Assembly (NCBI GenBank): GCA_031769625.1
Contig: JAUIMM010000688.1
Coordinates: 749,001 to 813,000, forward strand
Reading direction: 5' to 3'
Length of the DNA: 64,000 nt
Origin: Taudactylus pleione
Lineage: Eukaryota; Chordata; Amphibia; Anura; Myobatrachidae
Each line of letters opens with the position of its first letter. Position 1 is the first letter of the stretch. Shown here piece after piece: positions 10,507 to 21,800 of this stretch. The position numbers and the translations under genes were made by a program. The notes under the pieces were generated by a model. That model did not search any database. It saw nothing but the letters and a program-made list of their open reading frames with translations, and was not told the origin of the DNA.

Positions 10507-11037
10507 GGCCCTGATTCAGACCCACTCGCGAGCGGCTGTCCGCTCGCAAGTGGGTCGATGGTCTGCACTGAGCATGCGCACGACGGAGGGAGCTCCGTCG
10601 TGCGCATGCGCCAGACGCGACGAGCGAAGGACTTTGATCAAAGGGGGCGTGCTGTCGATGTTGATTGACAGCACGCCCCCTTTGGTGGGCGTGCCGGGGG
10701 CGTGCCTCCCTGACGGGGGCGTTCCCAAGGGAACGCCTACCGTCAGAAGCCGGCCCACTGACATCACTAGTGATGTCAGTGGGAGTGATTTTGGCTCTGA
10801 TAGAGCCAAATTCACTCCGGGCCTTGCGGTTGAAAACCTCAACCGCAGGCTCCGGCTCGCAGTTTCGATGGTCGCGATGGTCACGACCATCGCGGCCATC
10901 AAACTGCACGCTCGTATAGGCTGTGGGTGGTGACCCACAGCTATACGAGCGTCCAGGAGGACGCTCCATAATTATGGAGGGCGGTCCTCATTCAGAGCGT
11001 GCACTCTGCTCAGAGCGTACGGCTCTGAATGAGGGCC
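10507..11037 (+). mobile_element. Hairpin-chain MITE, family A, copy 2
   Basis: Termini GGCCCTGATTCAGA and CTCTGAATGAGGGCC, target duplication TGT (10504-10506 and 11038-11040). It has the same order of hairpins as copy 1; for example CACTGACATCACTAGTGATG at 10757 starts a perfect 26-bp palindrome. It interrupts one unit of the hAT internal repeat, so it is younger than that repeat. Confidence 0.8.
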
Positions 11038-11339
11038 TGTGTGCGCAGTAGCCGCACGTGCATCAACAAAGGAGCAGCGCCAAGCGTGCGCCTGTGTCCC
11101 ATAAGTAAAGGGCCGGCTGGCTCATTTCTTAAAGGGTGGTGTAACCCACAAAGTGCACTAGTCTCCAACAAAAATAAAAAATAATTTTCTGTGTTTGTGT
11201 GCGCCTTAGCCGCACGTATATATCAATATAAATGGAGGAGAGGACCAAACTTTCTCCGATAAAAATAAAATAGGGAAAGATCAAGAACCACTTCCTCCTA
11301 GTGCTGTTGCTGCTGCTGGGAGTTGTTCATCATCCCAGA

Positions 11340-12094
11340 GAGGAAGTAGGAACACCACTACTTTTACTAAACAATTGACCCTCCAACAGTCCTTTAGCGA
11401 GGAGGATGAAGTACGACAGTAGTCATCCTGAAGCAAAACGTATAACTGAGGCCTTGACTGCTATGTTGGTGTTAGACGTGCGTCCGGTATCCGCCATTAG
11501 TGCAGTGGGATTTAGACAATTGATGGAGGTAGTGTGTCCCCGGTTCCAAATCCCGTCTAGATTCCACTTCACTAGGCAGACTGTACAGAAACGTCAGAAA
11601 AAGTGTCCTCACTGTCCTGAAAAATGCGGTTGTACCCAATGTCCACTTAACCACGGACATGTGAACAAGTGGAACAGGGAAGACTAAGGACTATATGACT
11701 GTGACAGCCCACTGGGTAAATGTATCACCTTACGCAGCAAAAACAGCAGCGTCACCAGTAGCAGCATCTCAGAAACGCCAGCTCGTTCCAAGGCAGGCTA
11801 CGCTGTGTATCATCGGTTTTAGTAAGAGGCACACCGCCGACAACCTCTTAGAGAAACTGAGGGAAATCATCGCCCAGTGGCTTACCCCACTTAGACTCTC
11901 CTGGGGATTTGTGATATCTGACAACGCCACCAATATTGTGCGGGCATTACATCTGGGCAAATTCCAGCACGTCCCATGTTTTGCTCACACAATAAACTTG
12001 GTGGTGCAGAATTTTCTGAAAAGCGTCAGGGGCATGCAGGAGACGCTTTGGGTGGCCCGAAAAATTTCTGGCCACTTTTGCCATTCAGCGACTG
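11340..12094 (+). pseudogene. hAT transposase, N-terminal and catalytic part (broken)
   Basis: Fragments in shifting frames follow the layout of hAT/ZBED-type transposases. 11352-11405 reads TTTFTKQLTLQQSFSEEDE. 11406-11687 continues with KYDSSHPEAKRITEAL and a conserved FRQLMEVVCPRFQIPSR block. 11821-12090 reads RHTADNLLEKLREIIAQW, then GFVISDNATNI (the catalytic Asp region) and PCFAHTINLVV. The usual BED zinc finger upstream is not visible. At least two frameshifts and a stop (11685-11687) break it. Confidence 0.75.
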
Positions 12095-13329
12095 CGTGCG
12101 CCTGTGTCATAAGTAAAGGGCCGGCTGGCTTGTCCGTTAAAGGGTGCTGTAACCCCCAAAGGGCACTCCAAACAAAATAAAACATTCTTTTTTTTTTCTG
12201 TCTTTGTGAAATGTGTGGCCTGCATCCTCAAAGCAGCAGCGACAAGCGTGCGTCTGTCTGTTAAAGGGTGGTGTAACCCTCAAATTGCGCTCCACAAACA
12301 ATAAAAAAATTCTTTTTTTTTCTGTCTTTGTGAATTGTGTGGGCTGTAGCCGCACCTGCATCCTCAAAGCAGCAGCGACAAGCGTGTGTCTGTTAAAGGG
12401 TGGTGTAACCCTCAAAGTGCGCTCCACAAACAATAAAAAAATTATTTTTTTTCTGTCTTTGTGAATTGTGTGCACTGTAGCTGTACGTGCATCAACAAAG
12501 GAGCAGCGCCAAGCATGCGCCTGTGTCCCATAGGTCTGTTAAAGGGTGGTGTAACCCCCAAAGTGCTCCAAAAAATAAAAACCTTTTTTTTCTGTGTTTG
12601 TGACTTGTGTGCGATGTAGCCGCACGTGCATTAACACAGCAGCGCCAAGCGTGCGCCTGTGTCATAAGTCAAGGGCAGGTTTGGACATCTGGTCCGGACT
12701 GAAGGATGTGCCAACAATTTCTGACAAGTCTACTGTCACTGCATATGATACTGTCCTCAAAGCAGCAGCGACAAGCGTGCGTCTGTCTATTAAAGGGTGG
12801 TGTTACCACCAAAGTGCGCTCCAACAAAATAAAATAATATTTTTTTCTGTGTTTGTGTGTGAAATGTATGCGCAGTAGCCACACCTGCATCCTCAAAGCA
12901 GCAGCGTCAAGCGTGCGTCTGTTAAAGGGTGGTGTAACCCCCAAAGTGCGCTCCAACCAAAATAAAATAATCTTTTTTTCTGTGTTTGTGTGTGAAATGT
13001 ATGCACAGTAGCCACACCTGCATCCTCAAAGCAGCAGCGTCAAGCGTGCGTCTGTCTGTTAAAGGGTGGTGTAACCCCCAAAGTGCGCTCCAACCAAAAT
13101 AAAATAATCTTTTGTGTGTGAAATGTATGCGCAGTAGCCGCACCTGCATCCTCAAAGCAGCAGCGACAAGCATGCGTCTGTCTGTTAAAGAGTGGTGTAA
13201 CCCTCAAAGTGCGCTCCACAAAAAAAAAAAAATTATTCTTTTTTTTTCTGTCTTTGTGAATTGTGTGGGCTGTAGCCACACCTGCATCCTCAAAGCAGCA
13301 GCGACAAGCATGCGTCTGTCTGTTAAAGG
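12095..13329. repeat. Tandem array inside the hAT element
   Basis: About nine units of roughly 110-145 bp. Each has CTCAAAGCAGCAGCG, then GCGTGCGTCTGT, TTAAAGGGTGGTGTAACC, AAAGTGCGCTCCA, an A-rich run and TTTTTTCTGTGTTTGTG. Two related units lie upstream at 10350-10506 and 11041-11215. The array splits the transposase reading between its catalytic and C-terminal parts. Confidence 0.8.
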
Positions 13330-13706
13330 ATTACATCGGTGACAGCATCCAAGTAGGCATGTCAGACAGTCCGTACCTGTACTGGCAGGAAAAAGAGGCA
13401 ATTTGGAGGCCCCTGTACAAACTGGCTCTATTTTACCTGAGTTGCCCCCCCTCCAGTGTGTACTCCGAAAAAGTGTTTAGTGCAGCCGGGAACCTTGTCA
13501 GCGAAAGGCGTAGGAGGTTGCTTCCACAAAATGTGGAGAAGATGATGTTCATAAAAATGAATTATCAACTCTTCCAGGTAGACCAGCCTCCAGAACGTAC
13601 AGAGGGACCTGTGGTTGTGGATTCCAGCGGGGACGAATTAATACTCTGTGAGGATGAGGATGTACACAACACTGAAGAGGGTGAGGACGACATCTTGCCT
13701 CTGTAG
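13330..13706 (+). pseudogene. hAT transposase C-terminal dimerisation domain
   Basis: An open frame with WRPLYKLALFYLSCPPSSVY, then SEKVFSAAGNLVSERR and RLLPQNVEKMMFIKMN. This is the hAT family C-terminal (hATC) dimerisation block. It is followed by an acidic tail (GDELILCEDEDVHNTEEGED) and TAG. The domain itself looks intact, but it is separated from the rest of the transposase by the tandem array. Confidence 0.85.
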
Positions 13707-14292
13707 AGCCAGTTTGTGCAGGGACAGATTAATTGCCAGCTTGTTTTGTGGGGGCCCAAACGAACCAACCATTTCAACCACAGTCGTGTGGCAGACCCTG
13801 GCGCTGAAATGATTGGTTTGTTAAAGTGTGCATGTCCTGTTTATACAACATAAGGGTGGGTGGGAGGGCCCAAGGACAATTCCATCTTGCACCTCTTTTT
13901 TGTCTTTGCATTATATACTGTTTGGGGCCTAGTTTTTCAAACTGCCATCCTGTCTGCCACTGCAGTGTCACTCCTAGATGGACCATGTGTTTGTGCCGCC
14001 CACTCGTGTCGCTTAGCATAGTCATCCAGCTACCTCGGTGCAACCTTTTGGACATAAAAACACTATTGTGAGGTGTTCAGAATAGACTGGAAATTAAGGT
14101 TATTGAGGTTAATAATAGCATAGGAGCAGAAAAACCCACAAATTCTGTGATTTTACCTGTTTTTATGCTTTATTTAAAAAAAATACAGATCCAAAACACA
14201 AAACCCAGATTCCAAAACACGGAAGGGTGGTTTTGGCAAAACCAATCCAGATCCAAAACCAAAACACGAAAAGTGGCCGGTGCACACCCCTA

Positions 14293-14297
14293 ATACA

Positions 14298-14356
<59 letters not shown>
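14293..14356. repeat. (AT)n microsatellite
   Basis: Pure AT/TA dinucleotides with two GTATATG interruptions. Right flank of the hAT insertion. Confidence 0.85.
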
Positions 14357-14360
<4 letters not shown>

Positions 14361-14687
14361 TCCATAGACAATTTCACATGTCCCATTAAGGCTGCTTAGA
14401 CATGATCTGAAAATTTGCAAAACCTATTGATTTTCTGCCACTCAAACTTCAAAAAGCAATGAAATTACGATCATTACAGCTGATGCCTTAATGGACGTTT
14501 TCCTTGCGCAATACAGATATGGTATGCCATCACACCCTGTGGTTAACGGCAGAATCAGAACTCTCACAGAACGAGATTGCTGTCACTCGCAAAATGGCGG
14601 AGCTGCTAATTCACAGAATTGTGTGCTCATTGGAATACACACATGCAGTCTATGCAACTGAGGTCTAAGCAGAAAATACAGCTGAAC

Positions 14688-14825
14688 CGCTCATTGGCTG
14701 AGAGGTGGAAGGCTCGCCTCTCTCAGCCAATGAGCGGCAGCCATCTTTGAATTTCTAAAATGGCGCTGAACCGCTCATTGGCTGAGAGGTGGAAGGCTCG
14801 CGTCTCTCAGCCAATGAGCGCTCCG
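14688..14825. repeat. Duplicated CCAAT-containing palindrome
   Basis: The sequence GAACCGCTCATTGGCTGAGA, a short loop, and TCTCTCAGCCAATGAGCG forms a hairpin that occurs twice (about 14693-14738 and 14766-14821). The copies are separated by CAGCCATCTTTGAATTTC. Each arm contains a CCAAT or ATTGG box. A related segment (GCCATCTTTGAATTTC, about 17566) recurs near the right side of the palindromic region. Confidence 0.75.
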
Positions 14826-15154
14826 CACCAGGATTTCTGGACTGAAATCCCGCAGCGGAGCTGTCATTCGGGTAGTAGTGTCCTTGGGCTTGGTTAATTC
14901 ATTTTTTATTTTTTTTGCCAAGACCCAGGATTTGCCTACTTTGGAACGAAGAGGACAGATCTACGCATAGGAGGAGGTGAGTATGGAATTTTTATTACAG
15001 GTACACCATTGGATTACCTACTGGAGAAGAGGACAGATTGGCTTCAGGGATACTAGGTGAGTATGTGAGATAGTGTATGTGTGTGTGCATGTATGTTTTA
15101 ATAAAATTATACTTTTCTGTATAATTTTGTGTGTTTTTTTAATATTGCTTTTGT

Positions 15155-15265
15155 TGTGGAACTACAGCTACCAGCATGCCCATAATGCCCCGCATGCTGG
15201 TACTTGTGGTTCTCCAAGTACCAGCATGCGGGGGAGGCTTGCTGGAAACTGTAGTTCCACAGCAA
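15155..15265. repeat. Palindrome with AACTACA...CAGCATGC arms
   Basis: Left arm GTGGAACTACAGCTACCAGC and right arm GCTGGAAACTGTAGTTCCAC, with a second inner stem (GCATGCTGGTACTTG and CAAGTACCAGCATGC). The same AACTACA..CCAGCATGC arm occurs in the hAT-like repeats at 5449 and 27827. Confidence 0.7.
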
Positions 15266-15403
15266 AAGCCAATATTTATATTTTCAAATGCACCACACTT
15301 AACATAATCAACCCAGCACCCACCGCCCAGGGGTGCTGGAGATAGCCCCGGGCTAGTAGCCTGGGCCTGGGGTGCCCTGAGGAGGGGGACCCCCGCTAGG
15401 AGG

Positions 15404-15985
15404 AGTCCGGTGCTGGTTCTGGGAAATACAGGGGGGCCTTATGCATTTTTTTCCCCCTGTATTTCCAGGACCAGGACCGCCTCAGAGCCCTGTGCTGGTT
15501 GCGGTAAATACGGGGGACCCCTACGTTATTTGTCCCCCGTATTTTGGCAACCAGGACAGGTTCTGAAAAGCCTGGTGCTGGTTGTGCTTAATACGGGGGA
15601 CCCCTACGTCATTTGTCCCCTGTATTTAGCACAACCAGTACTGGGGCTCCAAAGCCCAGTGCTTGTTGTTTTTGGGAGGTGGGGCCACGCCTTTTTTTTA
15701 GTTTTTTTTTTTTTTTTTTTCAAGCAGGCAGCCAGTCCTGGTTGTGCTTAAATGCAGGGGACAAATGACATAGGGGTACCCCGTATTTAAGCACAACCAG
15801 CACCAGACTAGTCCGAACCAGCCGTTTGTCAAAATGCAGGGGACAAATGACGTAAGGGTCCCCTGTAAGTTGTGCAACCAGCACTGGGCTCTGATCCGGT
15901 CCTGGTTCTGGAAATACAGGGTAAAAAATTAGTAGGGTCCCCCTGTATTCTCCAGGATCAGCACCGGACTATTTCTAACGGGCTG
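15404..15985. repeat. Series of GC-rich hairpins
   Basis: At least five successive inverted repeats with related arms: about 15409-15476, 15491-15560, 15579-15640, 15737-15803 and 15898-15965. Each arm has the form CTGGTTSTGCTTAATAC-GGGGGACC and its complement. The loops hold TACGTCATTTGT-like sequence. A poly-T run interrupts the series near 15698-15720. No coding capacity. Confidence 0.75.
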
Positions 15986-16129
15986 ATGCCACAGCCAGGG
16001 GAGCCCTTTCACCGGGACCCCCAGTCGCAGCATCAGCCTTGACCGCTAGTCAGTCCAGGCTGGGGATCCCTAAGGAGCTGGGGACCCCCCCAATAAAGGG
16101 GTCCCCCTCCTCAGGGCACCCTTCGGGCT

Positions 16130-17310
16130 GCGGCATCTTCGCCTGGTGGATGCCAACCCGGAAGGGCTTCCGCGTAATCGCCTGGCATGCACCAACCTGG
16201 CAGGGCTTCGACGTCTTCACCTAGTGGGCGGCAGCCTGTGTCAGCTCTTTTTCATGGCTGCCGCCCACTAGGACTACCGGCATCTTCGCCTTGCGGGCGC
16301 CAACTCGCCAGGGCTTCGTTGTCTTCGTCTAGTGGGTGGCAACCTGTGTTAGCTCTTTTTCGTGGCTGCCTCCCACTAGGACTTCTGGTGTCTTCGCCTG
16401 GCGGGCATCAACCCACCAGGGCTTCGGCGTCTTCACCGGCCGGCGGCACGCACAACCCACCAGGGCTTCGACGTCTTCACCTAGTGGGCGACAGCTTGTG
16501 TCAGCTCTTTTTCGTGGCTGCCGCCCACTAGGACTTCTGGTGTCTTCACCTGGCGGGCGTCAACACACCAGGGCTTCGGCGCCTTCACCGGCCGGCGGCG
16601 CGCACAACCCACCAGGGCTTCGACGTCTTCACCTAGTGGGCGACAGCCTGTGTCAGCTCTTTTTCGTGGCTGCTGTCCACTAGGACTTATGGCGTCTTCG
16701 CCTGGCGGGCGCCAACCCGCCAGTGCTTCGGTGTCTTCGCCTAGCGGGTGCCAATGCGCCAGGGCTTTGGCGTCTTCACCCGCCAGGGCTTCGATGTCTA
16801 CACCTAATAGGCGGCAGCCTATGTTAGTTCTTTTTCGTGGCTGCCTCCCAGTAGGACTTCCGGCGTCTTCACCTGGTGGGCGCCAACCCGCCAGGGCTCC
16901 GATGTCTTCACCTAGTGGGCGACAGCCTGTGTCAGCTCTTTTTCATGGCTGCCACCCACTAGGACTTATGGCGTCTTTCACCTGGCGGGTGCCAACCCTC
17001 CAGGGCTTCGCAGTCTTCGCCTGGCGGGCGGCAACCCGCCAGGGCTTCAATGTCTTCACCTAGTGGGCGGCAGCCTGTGTCAGCTCTCTTTCATGGCTGC
17101 CGCCCACTAGGACCTCTGGCATCTTCACCTGCTGGGCGCCAACCCGCCAGGGCTTCGGCGTCTTCGCCTAGTGGGCGGCAGCATGTTAGCTCTTTTTCGT
17201 GGCTGCCTCCCACTAGGACTTCTCGTGTCTTCGCCTGGCGGGCGCCCACCCGCCAGAACTTCTGGCATCTTCACCTGGTGGGTGGCTGCGACCTCCCCAG
17301 GGCTTCTGTG
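16130..17310. repeat. Minisatellite whose units are hairpins
   Basis: Eight units of about 110-170 bp. Each holds CTAGTGGGCGGCAGCC, a loop GTCAGCTCTTTTTC, and GGCTGCCGCCCACTAGG, forming a stem of about 16 bp (near 16219, 16330, 16480, 16632, 16801, 16911, 17058 and 17167). A second palindrome, CCTGGCGGGCGCCAACCCGC, and GGCTTCGGCGTCTTC lie between. Long open frames through it have proline/arginine-rich shifting readings and are not genes. Confidence 0.8.
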
Positions 17311-17339
17311 GTCCTCTTCAGGTGCCACCGCCTCCAATG

Positions 17340-17860
17340 ACGTCACAATCAAAGATGGCCGCCGCGAGTCAATCACGGCTTGCGACATCGTCGGGGCACC
17401 CGGCAGCTGTGGGACCGGTGCTTGTTCAGGTGTCGGCGGCGGGCCTGGTTCCGAGAGGATCCAATCCCCGCCAGCCATTCTGGCTAGTACGGCAGCGGCG
17501 CCCATTTAAAAAACGGCGCCTTAGCGCCATTTTTTAAATTCAAAGTTGTGATTGGCTCGCGGTGGCCATCTTTGAATTTCAACAATGGCGCTAAGGCGCC
17601 ATTTTTGAAATGGGCGCCGCTTTTGTTTTCGGCAGAATGGCTGACGGGGACTGGATCCTCTTGAATCCAGGCCCGCCGCCAACGCCCTCACCGCCGCCGG
17701 ACTCTCCGCTACCGAAACCCGCGCCGCCGCCGACATCCGCGTCCGGTCGCCCGCTGCCGACACCGTCGCCGCTGGTGTCTACACCGCCGCTGCTACCATT
17801 GCCCGCTATCGCCGCCCATCTTGCTGCACACAAGTGAAGCCACTATGACTACACCTGCTG
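17340..17860. other. GC-rich tail of the palindromic region
   Basis: Contains a palindrome AATGGCGCTAAGGCGCCATT (17584) and a near match AAAAACGGCGCCTTAGCGCC (about 17508), GATTGGCTCGCGG (CCAAT box) and proline-codon-rich DNA (17640-17790). Probably the end of a large non-autonomous element spanning 14.7-17.9 kb; exact termini were not found. Confidence 0.4.
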
Positions 17861-18654
17861 GAGGTTCCTACTGAGGCTACGCAACAAGTTGAAAAGTCCT
17901 ATAATATAATGGTGCAATCTTGAGGTAATAGTTTAAAAACTGTAACTTTCTAATTTACCTGAACCCTGGAACAATAGCTACCGAATAAAACAAACCCCAA
18001 GTGTAAATTCCACCCCTACCCTGAGTTTTGCCTTCCCCAAAAAAAACCCATAGACTACAGCAGAAAAGGGTTCCTAATTGAGAATGTCCCATGTCCTCAT
18101 TTTTTATGGTTTTGCCCTGAAATTTGGCATGCAGCATCCAGTAACAGTTCTACCCGGCCATGCCAAATTTCAGATCCGTATACCTCCTATAGCTTTTGAG
18201 GTGTAGCCCCTTAAACACTCTGCCCCCCCCCCCCCTTTGGAATTCTCTATGGAAACGTTTTTTTTAGATGCAGCCTTAATATAATGGCACGACTATGCCC
18301 TTCTAATATATATGTATGTATATATGTATGTATACAGTATATATATTTATAGATAGATATATAGCATATGAGTATTATAGCACAACAACAGCTCTATATA
18401 GTCTTTAGAACGACTGTATATGTATACTAGAGGCTGTATAATGTTAAGTGACTTGCAACCATCTTTAAAAAAACAAAACAGTAACATAGGCTTCTCCATG
18501 GTTAGTAAGGAAATAGTGGGCAAATACATAGAGCATTCCTCTTATGAGCAAAGAATTTTATGTGTCCTTTGTTCTCCTTTAATAAAAAGTCAGACGCCTA
18601 TAGACACCTCTGCGTACCAAATTGCAATACTGTATTCCTCTAGTGTTTGCACTG

Positions 18655-18700
18655 TAAAATAAAAGGGAAACTACGCTTCCCATGAGCCTTCACTGCAGGT
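18655..18700 (+). promoter_or_regulatory. Candidate promoter and non-coding first exon of gene 2
   Basis: AACTACGCTTCCCATGAGCC at about 18670 resembles the ZNF143/Staf promoter motif (ACTACA-NN-TCCCA-type). It is followed by CACTGCAG and a GTAAAC donor-like sequence at about 18698-18705. It lies 5.1 kb upstream of the first recognised coding exon of gene 2, same strand. No TATA box. This is inference from motif and position only. Confidence 0.3.
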
Positions 18701-18849
18701 AAACTTTTGATGAGATCAGAATGCGGCGACTGAATCTGACTATCAGAGTAATCGGAGATAGTGGTCACTGAGTCCTGACACAGTAGGGTGAGAGCTTCCT
18801 TCTGTCACTACCACCCATCATCAGCTAATGCTGTGTGTGTGCATGGGGG

Positions 18850-21800
18850 GGACTGCAGGGACGGAGTAGTGGGGACAGTGCTGGGAGACCAGGCAGAGGG
18901 GAGTCAGGTGAGAGTACAGGGAAGGAGTAGTGGGGACAGTGCTGGGAGACCAGGCAGAGGGGAGTCAGGTGAGAGTGCAGGGAAGGAGTAGTGGGGACAG
19001 TGCTGGGAGACCAGGCAGAGGGGAGTCAGGTGAGAGTGCAGGGAAGGTGTAGTGGGGACAGTGCTGGGAGACCAGGCAGAGGGGAGAGAGGTGAGAGGGC
19101 AGGGAAGGAGTAGTGGGGACAGTGCTGGGAGACCAGGCAGAGGGGAGTCAGGTGAGAGTGCAGGGACGGAGTAGTGGGGACAGTGCTGGGAGACCAGGCA
19201 GAGGGGAGTCAGGTGAGAGGGCAGGGAAGGAGTAGTGGGGACAGTGCTGGGAGACCAGGCAGAGGGGAGTCAGGTGAGAGTACAGGGAAGGAGTAGTGGG
19301 GACAGTGCTGGGAGACCAGGCAGAGGGGAGTCAGGTGAGAGTGCAGGGAAGGAGTAGTGGGGACAGTGCTGGGAGACCAGGCAGAGGGGAGAGAGGTGAG
19401 AGGGCAGGGAAGGAGTAGTGGGGACAGTGCTGGGAGACCAGGCAGAGGGGAGTCAGGTGAGAGTGCAGGGACGGAGTAGTGGGGACAGTGCTGGGAGACC
19501 AGGCAGAGGGGAGTCAGGTGAGAGGGCAGGGAAGGAGTAGTGGGGACAGTGCTGGGAGACCAGGCAGAGGGGAGTCAGGTGAGAGTACAGGGAAGGAGTA
19601 GTGGGGACAGTGCTGGGAGACCAGGCAGAGGGGAGTCAGGTGAGAGTGCAGGGAAGGAGTAGTGGGGACAGTGCTGGGAGACCAGGCAGAGGGGAGAGAG
19701 GTGAGAGGGCAGGGAAGGAGTAGTGGGGACAGTGCTGGGAGACCAGGCAGAGGGGAGTCAGGTGAGAGTGCAGGGACGGAGTAGTGGGGACAGTGCTGGG
19801 AGACCAGGCAGAGGGGAGTCAGGTGAGAGGGCAGGGAAGGAGTAGTGGGGACAGTGCTGGGAGACCAGGCAGAGGGGAGTCAGGTGAGAGTACAGGGAAG
19901 GAGTAGTGGGGACAGTGCTGGGAGACCAGGCAGAGGGGAGTCAGGTGAGAGTGCAGGGAAGGAGTAGTGGGGACAGTGCTGGGAGACCAGGCAGAGGGGA
20001 GAGAGGTGAGAGGGCAGGGAAGGAGTAGTGGGGACAGTGCTGGGAGACCAGGCAGAGGGGAGTCAGGTGAGAGTGCAGGGACGGAGTAGTGGGGACAGTG
20101 CTGGGAGACCAGGCAGAGGGGAGTCAGGTGAGAGGGCAGGGAAGGAGTAGTGGGGACAGTGCTGGGAGACCAGGCAGAGGGGAGTCAGGTGAGAGTGCAG
20201 GGACGGAGTAGTGGGGACAGTGCTGGGAGACCAGGCAGAGGGGAGTCAGGTGAGAGTACAGGGAAGGAGTAGTGGGGACAGTGCTGGGAGACCAGGCAGA
20301 GGGGAGTCAGGTGAGAGTGCAGGGAAGGAGTAGTGGGGACAGTGCTGGGAGACCAGGCAGAGGGGAGAGAGGTGAGAGGGCAGGGAAGGAGTAGTGGGGA
20401 CAGTGCTGGGAGACCAGGCAGAGGGGAGTCAGGTGAGAGTGCAGGGACGGAGTAGTGGGGACAGTGCTGGGAGACCAGGCAGAGGGGAGTCAGGTGAGAG
20501 GGCAGGGAAGGAGTAGTGGGGACAGTGCTGGGAGACCAGGCAGAGGGGAGTCAGGTGAGAGTGCAGGGACGGAGTAGTGGGGACAGTGCTGGGAGACCAG
20601 GCAGAGGGGAGTCAGGTGAGAGTGCAGGGAAGGAGTAGTGGGGACAGTGCTGGGAGACCAGGCAGAGGGGAGAGAGGTGAGAGGGCAGGGAAGGAGTAGT
20701 GGGGACAGTGCTGGGAGACCAGGCAGAGGGGAGTCAGGTGAGAGTGCAGGGACGGAGTAGTGGGGACAGTGCTGGGAGACCAGGCAGAGGGGAGTCAGGT
20801 GAGAGGGCAGGGAAGGAGTAGTGGGGACAGTGCTGGGAGACCAGGCAGAGGGGAGTCAGGTGAGAGTGCAGGGAAGGAGTAGTGGGGACAGTGCTGGGAG
20901 ACCAGGCAGAGGGGAGAGAGGTGAGAGGGCAGGGAAGGAGTAGTGGGGACAGTGCTGGGAGACCAGGCAGAGGGGAGTCAGGTGAGAGTGCAGGGACGGA
21001 GTAGTGGGGACAGTGCTGGGAGACCAGGCAGAGAGGAGTCAGGTGAGAGGGCAGGGACGGAGTAGTGGGGACAGTGCTGGGAGACCAGGCAGAGGGGAGT
21101 CAGGTGAGAGTACAGGGAAGGAGTAGTGGGGACAGTGCTGGGAGACCAGGCAGAGGGGAGTCAGGTGAGAGTGCAGGGAAGGAGTAGTGGGGACAGTGCT
21201 GGGAGACCAGGCAGAGGGGAGAGAGGTGAGAGAGCAGGGAAGGAGTAGTGGGGACAGTGCTGGGAGACCAGGCAGAGGGGAGTCAGGTGAGAGGGCAGGG
21301 AAGGAGTAGTGGGGACAGTGCTGGGAGACCAGGCAGAGGGGAGTCAGGTGAGAGAGCAGGGAAGGAGTAGTGGGGACAGTGCTGGGTGACCAGGCAGAGG
21401 GGAGTCAGGTGAGAGGGCAGGGACGGAGTAGTGGGGACAGTGCTGGGAGACCAGGCAGAGGGGAGTCAGGTGAGAGAGCAGGGATGGAGTAGTGGGGACA
21501 GTGCTGGGAGACCAGGCAGAGGGGAGTCAGGTGAGAGAGCAGGGAAGGAGTAGTGGGGACAGTGCTGGGAGACCAGGCAGAGGGGAGTCAGGTGAGAGGG
21601 CAGGGACGGAGAAGTGGGGACAGTGCTGGGAGACCAGGCAGAGGGGAGTCAGGTGAGAGTGCAGGGAAGGAGTAGTGGGGACAGTGCTGGGAGACCTGGC
21701 AGAGGGGAGTCAGGTGAGAGTGCAGGGAAGGAGTAGTGGGGACAGTGCTGGGAGACCAGGCAGAGGGGAGTCAGGTGAGAGAGCAGGGAAGGAGTAGTGG

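Larger units (their letters stand above)
9957..14292 (+). mobile_element. Decayed hAT transposon (about 4.3 kb)
   Basis: The right end is the inverse of TAGGGGTGTGCACCGGCC; the left end is TAAGGGTGAGCGGGTTCGG. The same terminus type bounds the small element at 35586. TA-rich microsatellite flanks both sides. Inside are pieces of a hAT transposase (about 11340-12090 and 13330-13706), a tandem array that separates them, a family A MITE insertion (10507-11037) and three copies of a roughly 70-bp repeat (10070-10240). The element is not functional as it stands. Borders are good to a few bases. Confidence 0.7.

Noticed and set aside
15073..15345. 90-codon frame starting MYVCVHVCF
   Set aside because: Begins in a GT-rich simple repeat and ends in a palindrome; no coding signature.
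16187..17509. Overlapping open frames rich in Gly, Pro, Ser and Arg
   Set aside because: They follow the hairpin minisatellite, occur on both strands and change with unit-length variation. No conserved domain.
18788..18991. Short open frame entering the 61-bp minisatellite
   Set aside because: A 61-bp unit cannot keep a frame; the reading stops after a few units.
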